A DNA stretch of 53,784 bases from Aureobasidium sp. EXF-3400 (Eukaryota; Ascomycota; Dothideomycetes; Dothideales; Saccotheciaceae). The notes below the pieces were generated by a model. The model did not search any database. It was not told where the DNA came from and saw nothing but the letters and a program-made list of their open reading frames with translations. The translations under genes and the position numbers were made by a program. The DNA is taken from the NCBI GenBank assembly GCA_024195585.1, contig SWBL01000345.1, positions 1-53,784 on the forward strand, written 5' to 3'. Positions 1-10,951 of this stretch are shown piece after piece; the stretch's first letter is position 1, and every line of letters begins with the position of its first letter.

Positions 1-671
1 GACAGCAGTCAGAGTGCGCGAACGAGGGCGCTTCTGGGTCTGGCTGGTGCGCGAGCGGTTGCTGCGCTTGGGGCGGGGCAAGATGCGGCGGGAAGCGACG
101 ATGAGGACGTGGCGGTCAGAGAACTTCTTCTCGAGCTCACGGGTCAGGCTGGGGAAGGTGTTAGTTGAGGATGGCGAGAGGTGAGTGTCTGTAAATGCTT
201 ACCGCTGCTGGACCTTGTGGAAGCCCTGGAGGAGAGGGACGGGGACGAAGATGACAACGGCCTTTCTGCCGTGACCAACCTCGATCTAAAAGAATCCTGG
301 TGTCAGCGAATGATTCGCCGCCCAGTGCCCACCGCCTCTTCGATTGATCAAGCCATTGGTCGGATGTGTGTATCTGCCCATGCCCGTCTCTTCTGTATTG
401 AGCCTTCTGATTTTGCTCCTGAAATTTTTCACTCTTTTTTTCACAACCTTGGATGACCCGGCGTTGTCGTTCGTCGAAGCGATGGCAGCTGTGTTCATGT
501 AGAGCTGCTTCTTACCTCGCGGGCAGAGACGAACTGCAGGGGGCGCAGGGAGGCGCGCATGTCCTGGATGTTGTTCTCGAGCTCATAGAGAGCAGTGGCA
601 ATGCTGGTCTCGATCTCCGAGGGGTTCTGGCGCGAAGGCGAGTTGGGGGCGATCTTGTTGAGGTGAGACAT
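1..671 (-). CDS. rps7: 40S ribosomal protein S7 (eS7), 3' part outside window
   Basis: Structural protein of the small ribosomal subunit. Exons read 671-516, 285-203 and 148-1; the gene runs off the left edge, so the C-terminus is missing. Exon 1 gives 52 codons starting MSHLNKIAP and holding the eS7 block ALYELEN...LRPLQF. Exon 2 gives the conserved [19 protein letters not shown] stretch. Exon 3 gives [18 protein letters not shown] and RSRTLTAV, all diagnostic of eS7. Intron 1 is 230 nt and intron 2 is 54 nt; splicing keeps frame exactly (phase 0, then phase 2). I looked for a C/D-box snoRNA in intron 1 and saw none. A CACGTG element lies 139 bp upstream of the ATG, and the prolyl 4-hydroxylase gene is divergent. 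Identification is firm; only the missing 3' end is open. Confidence 0.95.
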
Positions 672-1104
672 GATTGCGGTTGTCGACGAGAATGAGGGAC
701 GTCCGGTCTGTAAAGTCGTTTGGCGGCGCGAGACGAATTCTTGAACAACTTGCGATCGAAGGTGCGAAGTCGAGCGTGCGCTAAGCGAGGCCTTGGCGGT
801 GCTTCCACCCACGTGACCCGAACTTCTCCTACGAATCCCCTGCAAACCACAACTATTTGAATACTGTCAGATGCCAAGTTCATTGCTATGCTGGTATTAT
901 ATCTGTTCGTCTGCTTCAAGTAAGACAGTATACAATGATTGTCCTTCTAAGATTCTGTCGAATTCGGGGTAGGAAAATATCCAACAACACGATTAGTGAC
1001 CATACATCATCCGTGCCTGCCGAGATTCCATCGAACCTTCCGCTTTGCTCACATTGATTGCCAACCAACATTCATTTACACCTTTCATATCCTACGTCGC
1101 CGGG
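672..1104. other. Divergent intergenic region rps7 / prolyl 4-hydroxylase
   Basis: A shared upstream region of 433 bp. Besides the CACGTG element at 810-815 I see no further recognisable site. Open frames here are short and start with non-ATG codons. Confidence 0.6.
810..815. promoter_or_regulatory. CACGTG element upstream of rps7
   Basis: The hexamer CACGTG sits in the extended context GGTCACGTGG (read on the minus strand), 139 bp upstream of the rps7 ATG. This matches the Cbf1/bHLH consensus RTCACGTG, which is known at ribosomal protein genes of several ascomycetes. Binding here is inferred. The P4H gene diverges at 1105 and could share it. Confidence 0.45.
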
Positions 1105-2096
1105 ATGAATCCTCAGTTATATCATCCCGCAACACTGTTGCAATATGTTGCTATCCTCTCAGCAATATATGTATTCTTCAATGGCCCTCTCTCCGGCGTC
1201 TCACAAGATCAGTCCACATCCGAGGAGGAGAGCTTTGATATGCCTCTATCTCAAGAAAAGGCAGAACAGCTCGTATATCCGGCTCCAGTTATGCAGTGCG
1301 ACTCTCACTCATATGGTGTACACATCTTTTCGAGAAGTCCTCTGATAATATACATACCTGACTTCCTCTCGAAAGCGGAGTCAAAGCATATGATAGAGAT
1401 CAGGTAAATCGTTATGCATCCGTTGGCTTAAGCTCTGAGTTCTTACCTTCTTGCGACGAACAGTGAAGACAAGTGGCAGCCCTCGACGATCTATAAGAAC
1501 AATGTCGAAAGTTCAGACACCAGCGTTCGCAAGTCCGAAAAGGCCATGATCGAGCGCGACAACACGGTCCAATGCATCGAACAGCGCGCTCTGGACTTTC
1601 AAGGTTGGCCAGTTGACACCTTTATCGAACGATTGTGGACACAAAGATACACGACATCTGGACACTACTCTCACCACTACGACTGGGCTTTTGCATCAAA
1701 GACAGCACACCGTGTCAGTACATTCATGGTCTATATCGAAGCCAATTGCACTGGTGGAGGCACAAATTTCCCATTGCTTGAGAGACCACAAGACGAGCGT
1801 TGGTGTGAGTTTATAGATTGCGAGGAATCAGAAGAGAATGGAGTCACTTTCTTACCGAAGGCCGGCGCTGCTGTATTCTGGGAAAACTTTGATGTTGACG
1901 GCAAGGGATGGAAGCAGGGTCTTCATGCTGGTATGCCTGTACATAGTGGTGTCAAGATCGGCTTGAACATCTGGAGCTGGTAAGTGAAGTTAACCTAAAC
2001 AGCAGCAAAATTGTTCGTCAGCTAACTCGTGACAGGTACCAAAAGGGTCATCAACAGGCTATTAAGAGGCAAGCCGCTAGCAAAGATGAGCTCTAG
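1105..2096 (+). CDS. Prolyl 4-hydroxylase alpha-like 2OG-Fe(II) dioxygenase with C-terminal KDEL
   Basis: Predicted to hydroxylate prolyl residues using 2-oxoglutarate, O2 and Fe(II) in the ER. Exons 1105-1403, 1464-1979 and 2036-2096 give 291 aa. Residues 11-27 form a hydrophobic signal anchor. The iron triad reads H171-Y-D173 (in SHHYDW) and H254 (in LHAG), and K264 in the HSGVK segment is the usual 2-oxoglutarate ligand, so the catalytic core looks intact. The last four residues are KDEL, created by the small third exon; with the N-terminal hydrophobic segment this argues for ER-lumen residence. I chose the ATG at 1105 because upstream in-frame codons offer only TTG and the hydrophobic segment follows it directly. 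It ends tail to tail with the nucleoside hydrolase gene, 92 bp apart. The substrate is unknown. Confidence 0.9.
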
Positions 2097-2188
2097 AGTA
2101 ATATGCGAGCAGGTCACGAGATTAACCCAAAATTTTGCATAATTCTGTTACATCTAAACTACCTCTATACCAACATCACTGGCTACGC

Positions 2189-3582
2189 CTACAAGTCTTC
2201 AGATACGCTCCAAAGTGCTGACATAGCCATTGTCTTTGGTTTCTCGCCTTCCGCTTGCTTCAAGCACAAGTCTAGAATCCTCCAGATGATACCTGCATTC
2301 AAGCCCCTGGGTACGCGCACACCAGGCTCGCCAGCCTTCAACGGTGTCAAAATGGTACGACCGCATTGAGATGTCGTTCTCGCAATCTCATCAACACCAT
2401 GTTCACCGTCAATGACGACTTTGATATCAAATCTCTCTCCGCCTTTGTCGTCAAACAAATCGGGAAGGAAGGTCATCGCGACGGCCAGAGGGTCGTGCAA
2501 TGGGGGTCCTTCTGTCAAGCCAAACACGTCTGCGTATGTACTTGCGAAGAAGGTAAGGATTTGATTGAACAGGACGCGGAGGACCGAGGCTTCAGAGCCA
2601 TCCACTTCCTTGTCAAACCCATAGAGCAGTTCCTGGCAGATCTCTGGCGTTGCTAGCTGTTGAGCTCGTTAGTACAGTCCGATCGAGGTGTATCAGACAC
2701 ACTTACCATCTGATGCGTCAAGTCCAAAGGAGCAATTGTGGTCTTTGCCGCAAGGACAGGGTTGCTGAAGATGGATTGCGCAGACTCAGGATCAATGTAG
2801 ATGTTGAACTCGGCCCAAGGGGTCCAGTTGCCAAACCTCTCTCCCTCGCCTTCAAGCGAACCCATTGGCGCGTTTGTGAAACCACCTCCAACAGCGCCTC
2901 CCATAATCGTCAGTCCAGCGATGTGGTCAACCACGTCAGGGAAGGTGTTGAAAAGCAATGCAGCATTCGTGAGACAGCCTATAAGCTATCAGCCAGATGA
3001 ATTGTGGTCAAATGTCAGTGAGACTCACCAGTCGCAACAAGCCATGCCGTCTTTGGTGGCTCTGCTATCAGTGCCTTGTACATGGCCAAAACTGCAGACA
3101 TATCCGTACGTTCCGGTGCTCCAGGCTCAGGCAGGACAGTAGTACCATCTAGCACAATACACATCAGAAACCATGACAAGTATCCATAGATCCCAATATC
3201 AACATACCCAATCCAGATTCGCCATGGATATCAGGAGCAGAAGCCGCAGGACGGCAAAAAGGCTTGCTCGCACCAGCATACACAGGGACATCCTCACGGC
3301 CAATGGCCCTCAAAATAGACCTGGTGTTTCGTGTCGTCTTTATCAGGGGAGCATTACCATAAATAGTACTGATTCCCAGCAGCCTCAAAGCTGGGCAATG
3401 GGCAGATAGAAGAATTGCAAAGGCATCCTGTTATCATCATGTTAACATTTCATTTAAACTTTTAGGGGTCAAGATCATACGTCGTGACCAGTATCGCAGT
3501 CTAACCAGAGAGCAATGGGCTTGCCATTGCCATTCCACCTGGCATAGGCTTCTGCTGCCAATTCTGATGTCTGGACAGTCAT
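2189..3582 (-). CDS. Inosine/uridine-preferring nucleoside hydrolase
   Basis: Predicted to cleave the N-glycosidic bond of nucleosides to base and ribose (purine/pyrimidine salvage). Five exons, 3582-3481, 3427-3208, 3148-3029, 2978-2707 and 2656-2189, give 393 aa with frame kept at every junction. The Ca-binding N-terminal motif reads DCDTGHDD, split by intron 1 between the two final Asp codons. ISTIYGN, the VATGCLTNAALL block (TG.LTN in the family) and TIMGGAVGGG follow, all typical of the IU-nucleoside hydrolase fold. Length suits fungal members. The start at 3582 has the context CAACAATG. No signal peptide is visible, so a cytosolic enzyme is likely. Substrate preference cannot be told from sequence. 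Confidence 0.92.
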
Positions 3583-4105
3583 TGTTGGAGAATGATATGT
3601 TGAGGTAAAAAGTCAAGATGATCAAACAGTCATCGGTAACCTTGATACGGAGCGGAGGCTTGGCACGTACTTGATGTTATTACCAAAGACATACGAGGCA
3701 GCAATGTCGCGGCTTTGTATTTGTACGGCCGATGAATCTTCTAGTGCTGTCGAAAAATCTATCTAGGATTGATGGTGATGACTTGTCACGAATGACAAAC
3801 TTGATTCAGGGATCCTTGATGTTTGTGGATGCCTACGGGGTGACCCTGCCAACGTGACAACACATCTCTTGAGTATGTTATCTGATTGGAAACATGTGTT
3901 TGCGTTTGCTATAGATGCCAGCATATCTCGGTCTGTCACAGCAAGATATTGTGTGGTTGCAATATCACTGATGTGTTACAAAAGAGGAAGGAATGAACAA
4001 CTGGACTGAGAAGAATCGCGGACTCGCAAGCCCCCAGTAATTGATACGTTCCTGCAACGCGGATGAGAAGAATTTTAAGTGCTGGGATTCGATTGAATGT
4101 TATGT
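3583..4105. other. Intergenic region with no recognised element
   Basis: 523 bp between the 5' end of the nucleoside hydrolase and the 3' end of urb2, both on the minus strand. It must contain the hydrolase promoter. I see no ORF with a credible start, no tRNA and no notable repeat. Confidence 0.5.
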
Positions 4106-7100
4106 CTAACCCTTCCAAGCTCCACCAAATCTTCGCCAATCTTCCCAAATGCCTCTCAAGACGGCACGATCGGCATTACCCATGCTAGAGCTCAATGCCT
4201 TGACACCACGGCTATCATCTGCACCGATCTCGGCAACATCGATGACTGCCCACATGCCCGGAGTAAGTGCATCGCGCATGCCTTCGCCAAGTTTACCATT
4301 CAAAATGAGAGTACAATAATAATGAAGGATGTGGGGCGCATGTTGGGCGACATGCATGCGAGCTTTGCGTGTTTCGTCGACGAGTTCAGCTGCTTTTCCT
4401 CGACTTCCTGCAACGTTGAGCTGCGGTGGATTGCAGAGATTTTCCAGAAGCCTCGAGAACTTTTGTGCGTGCTTCAAAGTTAATGGAGCGTTCGTTGGAT
4501 CAAGCCATGCTGGATGTTTGAATCTGTTGACAGTGCCCGCATCTCTACTACTAGGTATGAAGAGGCAAGCAAGAAGTCTTTGCATCAACGGGACCAGAAG
4601 ATGGAAACGACCACCCAGACTAGGGCGGTGGAACTGCAGAAGGCTTTGAGTGATTGTACAAAGGCCCTCGAACATGAGCGACGCTTGCTTGACACTCTTG
4701 ATTGGTGACGAGGGCGACGCAAGTGTGGTTACTGTAGCGACAGTCATCTCTGCAGAGTATTGTGTAACAAGATTGGGCTAAACATGTTGTTAGTAGGAAA
4801 ATGAAGAGATATTGAACTTCTCACACATACCTGTTCCCTCAATACCGCGGTAACACATCCGATCAATTGCTGATGAATGTTGTACTCGGAGCAAGCATTC
4901 AAAAGTTCTAGCAAGCGCACAAGGACAGATACCGAGCCAGTTCCAGAAGTGGCAGCCCCATGCTTGCGAGAGACATGCATAGCACTGATAATACATCGAA
5001 CCAACATGACTTTTCCTGCAGTGCACTGCTGAACTGAGGCAGGCAAAATCCGTTCTATCAACGAAAGTTTCTCGTCCTCGGAGATGCTCTGGATAGCCTT
5101 GACGACAGAATCAGTGATGGCCCAATACTGGCCCGCGTCCGTCTCTCGCGTTAGTAGATGCTCGGCAGTTGAGCATATGTCGAGAGGATCAGCCTTAGAT
5201 GCAGCCGAAGATAGTTGCTGGAAGCATCGCACCAGAATCGGGACAGGGACACCATCCGATTCCTCGACCAGACTTCGTAGCTTCTTAGCAAAGCGTTTTG
5301 CATCTGGGAGATGTTAGCTTGTCTGTGTGGACTCGTCCATCCGTTTCTCGTGTGCTTACATTTCTCGGTTGAGGATCCGCCAGAGGACAAAATCGATGTC
5401 GGCATGCCAGTATACACCTGGACAGCGATACGAGCTTTATTCAAAGCGTCACCGCTAAGCTCACCATCTGTTGAGCTTGATAACATCTCCCACAACCGCT
5501 TGACCAATGTGTCGATGATGGAAGATGAGCGGTGAGGGAGATTTGACAGCTCCTCTTGAGTGAGACGAGCCTCGGATGCCTCGAAAAGCGTCTTGACCAA
5601 CAAGACTCTGCCTGGTGTTGATGGTAAGCCCAAGTCTTTCTGTTTGCTGACAAAACTCGATATAAGTCCGGAAAGTTGTTCTAGGTACGATTTGCTTCGG
5701 TCCTGTTCTTTTGTATCGATTATGTGACCGAGAAGACGTTGACATATATCTTCTAAGGCGTTGAGCTCAGTGCTGTTGTAGCTCACACCAGCGAGATCCC
5801 ATAGTACTACAGGCGACACCGAGATTTTGGCTGTCGCGTTTGGTAGCTCGAGTAGTTCTGCAATGAGATCGAGTGCTTGCTGCTTGACCTGTCCATTGAA
5901 CATTTCTTTGGTTGCTGATAATACAATAACGTCCAAGATCTTCTCACGTTGTGAACGTGAAAATCCCTTCAATGGCCACTGTAGGAGCATGTCAAGCCAC
6001 GATCGTGATGCATCGGAGCTCTCCATGGCTTCAAAGACTACAGTGAACAGGTCGTCTTTGGTGGGAAGATCGCTACTTGCGAACACCGCGTCTAAGAATT
6101 CGAGAAGCACAGAACTTGATTGCGGAGAATCAGCGAAGAAGCTGCTGAGCACAGTCTTGAAGAGTTGAACTCTCTCGGTTGCAGGGATGCAAGCCAAAAG
6201 TCGAGGGAAATCAGTGAGGACAGTTAAGAAAGCGGCAGGTCGCTGTGCAGCATAACTGTTAGACTTTTCTCCGTCTGCAGAGGGCAAAGCAGCACGGCAG
6301 AAGAGACGCGCGTAGTCAGATTCATGGCCAGTCAGTTGCCTCTGCATGTCGCATATCGAGGCGATGAAGACGAACGCTGAATCGACTTCTGATATTGTAC
6401 CTGTGGAGGCGCCAGATTTTGGCTTGGAGTCGCTTTGAATCCTTTCCATGGCAAACTTGGTAATCGGTCCATCCAGAAGTGCTGCGTTCCTCATCTCAAC
6501 CTCCTCGCTCGAACTTGAGGTCGACCAGATTGGGTACCATAGCTGATAGATTCGGGAACACAGCCCGAGCATATGAGCAGAAAGAGGCCCACTAATGTCT
6601 GTAGCCTGGAGGACAGCACTCTCTACTGCAGAAAGCAAAGACTCTAGGTAAGGCATAAGTGTGTCAATGGTAGCGTCAGTCTTCACAGCACCAATAATGG
6701 CGTTGAGCAAGACGATGTTCGCGAAGGTCTGAGGGCTTGCGATAGAAGACGATGAAGTTGACTGAATCAATGCATTCTGGCGAGATCCCAGGAGTTCCGA
6801 TATTTGTACAGGTGTCAGTGACGTTTCCAGAACGTCCCTCAATGCTTCCTCCAAGGACAAATCTGCCCAGAGAAGCCATTTGGACGTCTTCTTAGAAGAG
6901 ATCTGAGTGCTGAGACAGGAAGACCACTGTTCCAGGAAAGCAGGAAGATTGCGGGTTCGAGCATAAGCGTGAACCAAAGGCACTACAATCTTGTAGCAAA
7001 TGGTTCGAGGATTTGACCAATCATCGCTAGGTTCAAGGCTTGTGATTGCGGATGCTTTTGCTTCTCCATTACTTGTTAGTGCCTCGAACAAAGCTTTGGC

Positions 7101-8531
7101 CGGAGCAGCGCTGATATCTGTGAACATGCTAGCATTCATGTTGAGAATCTTAGCGACAAGTGGGAAGTCCGGATGAGAGGTCGACAAATTGCATCGCTGA
7201 TCCAGAATTCCGCTCAGTACATCGGCATCAAGCACCAGGCTTTTGCTTGACAGCACATTGAACATTTCATTCAGTTTTTGGTTGACGATCGAAACGTCCG
7301 AAGCCTTTGTAGAGGAAGCAATGGTATCTAGTAAGGACCTGAAAACAAGATGGATCCATGGAGCCTCAACTATCCGTTGCTTAGGATTGGCAATAGGCGC
7401 ACAGCGGACAGCCAGATCCAGTAACAACGGCACACATCCGTATGCAGAGGAAATCTGGCCTTGCTTGACGAGGTCAGGAGTATCTTCGTCGAGAAGAGCT
7501 GCGATATGCGAGCGCAAAGGTTCTAGTCTCTGCACCAGTCCAGGAGCTTCTACTTGTTGGCGTTTCTTTTGTACAACGGCCTTTGAGCTATAGAAAGCAA
7601 CTCTTGCTGGTACAAAAAGGTGTGTGGCCAGTAAACGGTCGAGAGATCGAACGGCATGTTGTGCATGTTGTTGAGAAGCGCCGTCTGAAGTCAAATCCAA
7701 ATGCAAGGATTGCAGGAGAAGAGCGGTAGGCCATAGGCATTCAGTGCAGAAGGAGATGTCCAGAGGATCGACTGAAGCGTTTGGTTGAAGAATCGCAAGG
7801 TCTTGAATGAGGGCCAATGAGGATGCAACAAGAGACGTGGGAATGTTGTGCAAGGTTTGTAGGTTCAGCAAAGCATGGAGAGTATGCTTTACAAAGCGTA
7901 CCAGGTCTGCGTGATCAAGACGTAAAAGAGCATGGACACGATTCTCCGAGGCGGCATCTGTCGCAGAAGGGGATTGAGTCGATCGGGTAATCAAGAGGCG
8001 AATTGAAGCCATGATTTGGGTAAAGATGAGGGCATGGTGATCAGATGTCGTGTCATTGGCGGCACTTTGCCTCTTTCTCTTCTTGGTGGAGTGTTTGGCG
8101 CCATGCGCAGTGTTCGAAACTGCAGAGGTGGAAGGAAAGATCTGAGCGAGAGCATTCGAGCAGGTGTTGAGCGGACTGGCGACAGACAAAGATTTGGCCA
8201 GAGCAGCAGAGGGCATGCGGTCAAGGATTTGACGCAGGAGGATCCATGATTGAAGACATTGGCAAGTCTCTGGGTGGGCAGAGAGCTTGTCAAGCAGCCA
8301 ACGCAGGACGAAGTCCAGACGAGCAGTATGTGAGAGCGAGGAAGAAGCAGGCGATCCAGGTTCGGACTGAGGATCTAAAGGAATGTCGAGGATGCGGGCA
8401 GCTTCTTCAAGGCGCTGTTCAAAAGAATCGAAGGATTTGTCGAGGGAAAGAAGACGTTGCAAAGACGACTGAAATGGTCAGCAGTTGCCCCCGAGCAGAT
8501 TGCAGTCGTGACGCACCTTTGGAGCAGCCAT
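4106..8531 (-). CDS. urb2: Urb2/Npa2 family nucleolar ribosome-biogenesis protein
   Basis: Nucleolar factor of early 60S pre-ribosomes; yeast Urb2/Npa2 is needed for 27S pre-rRNA processing. Exons 8531-8517, 8468-5360, 5303-4831 and 4777-4106 give 1422 aa, in the range of the family (yeast about 1170, human about 1520). The C-terminal exon carries the signature of the Urb2 C-terminal domain: GGRFHLLVPLMQRLL, RLLENLCNP, and a final block ending in DWRRFGGAWKG. The rest is helical repeat-like with no other motif. Exon 1 is only 15 nt (MAAPK); it is needed because the next exon has no ATG near its start. The NLVTQYSAE codons at the start of exon 4 settle its acceptor at 4778. It shares a 225-bp divergent promoter with mic10. 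Confidence 0.9.
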
Positions 8532-8756
8532 GACCGGCTCGAGCAGAGTGTTGGAAAAAAGTTGACGCTCTTTCCTCGAATGATGGAGTTTGCATGTGAA
8601 GCTGGCCCAAGCTCATCGTCTGCGGCTGCGGGAAAGCGCGAACGACTCTCGGAGCTGGCAGGGTAGAGTACGCCGGCCTCATCGCGACCACCGACGACGA
8701 CATACAAACCTTGACCTTCTTCCTCCTGTCCAATCCACCAACTCAATCAATTCACA

Positions 8757-9160
8757 ATGTCCGACTCCGTCGCCCCCTCATCGCCTCAGGCCCCTGGCTC
8801 CCTGCGCTCTAACAGACCCATGAGCGAGGCCCTGCTCAATGAGAAGGCATGCGACCATCTGCCTCGATCAATTGCCCGCCGTCTGCTGACTCTGCCATGC
8901 TAGTGGGACCACTGCCTGAGCACCATGCTCATCCGCTCTACTCTCGGTGCCTCGTTCGGTGTCATCTTCTCCGTTCTCCTCTTCAAGCGTCGCGCATGGC
9001 CTGCCTTTGTCGGTTTCGGTTTCGGTGCCGGTAGAGCCTGGGAGGAGTGCGACAACGTACGTCCACCGATACCCCTTCCAAGACGCCTTCTGACCATATC
9101 CAGAGCTTCAAGCGCGCTGCTGCCCCCACCAGAGACGGTCTGAGAACCATGAGACAATAA
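8757..9160 (+). CDS. mic10: MICOS complex subunit Mic10
   Basis: Small inner-mitochondrial-membrane hairpin protein that bends cristae junction membranes as the core of MICOS. Exons 8757-8846, 8904-9056 and 9104-9160 give 99 aa. The Mic10 signature is complete: a conserved W-D at the start of exon 2, the first membrane segment with glycines (STLGASFGV), positively charged loop FKRRAWP, then the glycine-rich second segment GFGFGAGRAW. Intron 1 appears to use a GC-AG boundary: exon 1 ends GAGAAG and the next bases are GCATGC, with no usable GT nearby. A CTGAC branch site precedes the TAG acceptor at 8903, and splicing joins EK to WDHC as expected for the family. Divergent partner: urb2. Confidence 0.93.
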
Positions 9161-9474
9161 ACGCTTTCACGAAGCAACTCTCCCTTTTCTTACGCCTGTG
9201 TCTACTACTCAAAATCGAACCCCTTTCCTACACTTCATCATCGTCTAAAACACTTCAACATGCTCATCGCAAATCTTGTTGGCATTGTTATGAGATACAG
9301 AACCTGAGAAACACTGCGTAGACCTTGCAATCAGGGGTCTCCAGGACCAATTCACTGTGGAATCAGTCTAACTATGTACGCTCTGCTTCTAGACTCCTAT
9401 CAGACTCAGTCACCTCAATCCTCCTGCTTTATTCCCAGATTCTTGAAAGACACTAAAGACTTTGCGGTAGTCGC
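9161..9474. other. Convergent 3' intergenic region
   Basis: 314 bp between the stop codons of mic10 (plus) and the Cys-rich membrane protein (minus). Nothing beyond presumed 3' UTRs is recognisable. Confidence 0.5.
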
Positions 9475-10951
9475 TTACTGTGCTCTGCCAACCTCGTGCG
9501 CCTCCAACTCTGCCAAGGGATATCCTTGTGTTGTGTTTTCGCCCTTGTATTTTGATTGAGGGAGGCTAGATGGTGGCTGTCCACTGGCAGAGTAGATCGA
9601 AGATGGTGTGTACGCAACGTACTGTGATGGTGCTTTCGGTGTTCCCATACCAGGGGTCATCCACAGTGACGAGTTAGATGGAGTTGGGCTCGTCATAGCG
9701 ATACTAGGCGAAGACCAAGGAGGACTGTCTGACGGTGCTTCTGCTGCTCCGCGGATATCTTCTGGTGAGTATGGCTGAGCACCGGGGATGTTGTGGGCAG
9801 AAAGCTTTACACCTTTAGCAGCATTGTGAGCATTGGTAGGTCCAGACGTGTCATCGGTTGAGCGATGCGACTGCTCTTCTAGCTCTGCTGGCCCCTTAGG
9901 GTTGAGCAATCTGTTCACCACGTCGTGTTGGTTGTTGGTGTGCTCCGTGATGCTGTCTTCGCCTGAGCCCAGAGAGTAAGCAGCCGTGTTCGATTTGCCC
10001 CTGGGTGTGCTCCCAAGACCAGATCTGCGGCGCTTCCAGCACTTCCACAGTACGAAAGCAAGTACCAAGAAGAGCACTGAACCAGCGGCTGCTCCAATCA
10101 CAATACCGACGATGAGTCCACGAGAGCTGGCCATGGAACTCCTCTGAGTCGGACCGGATGTAGAAGTATTCGTAGTCTTGCTTGTAGATGATGGCGGTGA
10201 AGCCGATGACACAGACGATGTAATAGATGTTGAAGGTGAAGACGTTTCGATTCTACTAGAAGGGTTGGTCTGCGTAGGCTGAGAATCGGTTGTAGGAGCG
10301 GCCGAAGGCGCAGCAGATCCATCCGTAGGTGCAAGAAGCGGACTCTCGGTTGGAGTATCAGCGTAAGTGGTGGTCAATGGTTCGGTTCCGCAGCTGAAAA
10401 CATAATTGTTGTGTCTGTATGCCTTGACACAAAAAGGAAGACTAGGCTCGGAGCTAGATGAGACGAGTCAGTGTCATGATACTCCAAGTGTACAGGGACA
10501 TAGGAAGTTTCTCACCAGTAAACGCATCCTCCAGTGACATAGTCACAAGAGGCCGTAATGCCCGACGTGTAGTCGATGCACCTTGTACGAGGAGCGCATG
10601 TGGTGCCAATAGCCGTGCAGCAGCCAATGTATCTACATGATTCAGTCAGCGGTCATAGACTCTTGAAGATAGGAAATACGCGCACCCATCACTTCCGGAG
10701 ACGCAAGCGGCTGGTTGGTAGCAGTAGACTAGACGATAATAAGTTAATACTGGCACAGATCGTGAGAGGTTGGCTGACTTACACTTGCTGCTCGAATCAC
10801 AGTATGTTCTGATATCACGCTTCTGCACCAGCAGTCCAGGTTGCGAGTACCAGGGGTCGGCTTGAATTGGACAGGAGAGTGCGGCTGTGATCTGACCAAC
10901 TGTGTTGGTAGCAACGGACAACCAAAAGAGAAGAAAATGGACGAGAATCAT
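9475..10951 (-). CDS. Single-pass membrane protein with Cys-rich ectodomain and Ser/Thr-rich stalk
   Basis: Likely a cell-surface glycoprotein of sensor-like layout; function unknown. Exons 10951-10783, 10728-10680, 10632-10516 and 10453-9475 give 437 aa. Order: signal peptide (about residues 1-23, starting MILVHFLLFW); a domain of roughly 115 residues with many cysteines, including the run GCC and spaced Cys in YCYQPAAC, TRCIDY, SCDY and FCVKAY; a Ser/Thr/Pro-rich stalk; one membrane segment at about 224-248 (GLIVGIVIGAAAGSVLFLVL); a stop-transfer KCWKRRR; and a roughly 185-residue disordered cytosolic tail. All four exons join in frame. An in-frame ATG at 10981 would add ten residues; I prefer 10951 because the hydrophobic core follows directly. 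The layout recalls WSC/Mid2 stress sensors, but the Cys pattern is not a WSC domain I can confirm. Confidence 0.75.

Noticed and set aside
286..515. Possible intronic snoRNA in rps7 intron 1
   Set aside because: No RUGAUGA C box paired with a CUGA D box and terminal stem; the CTGAC near the end is the branch site.
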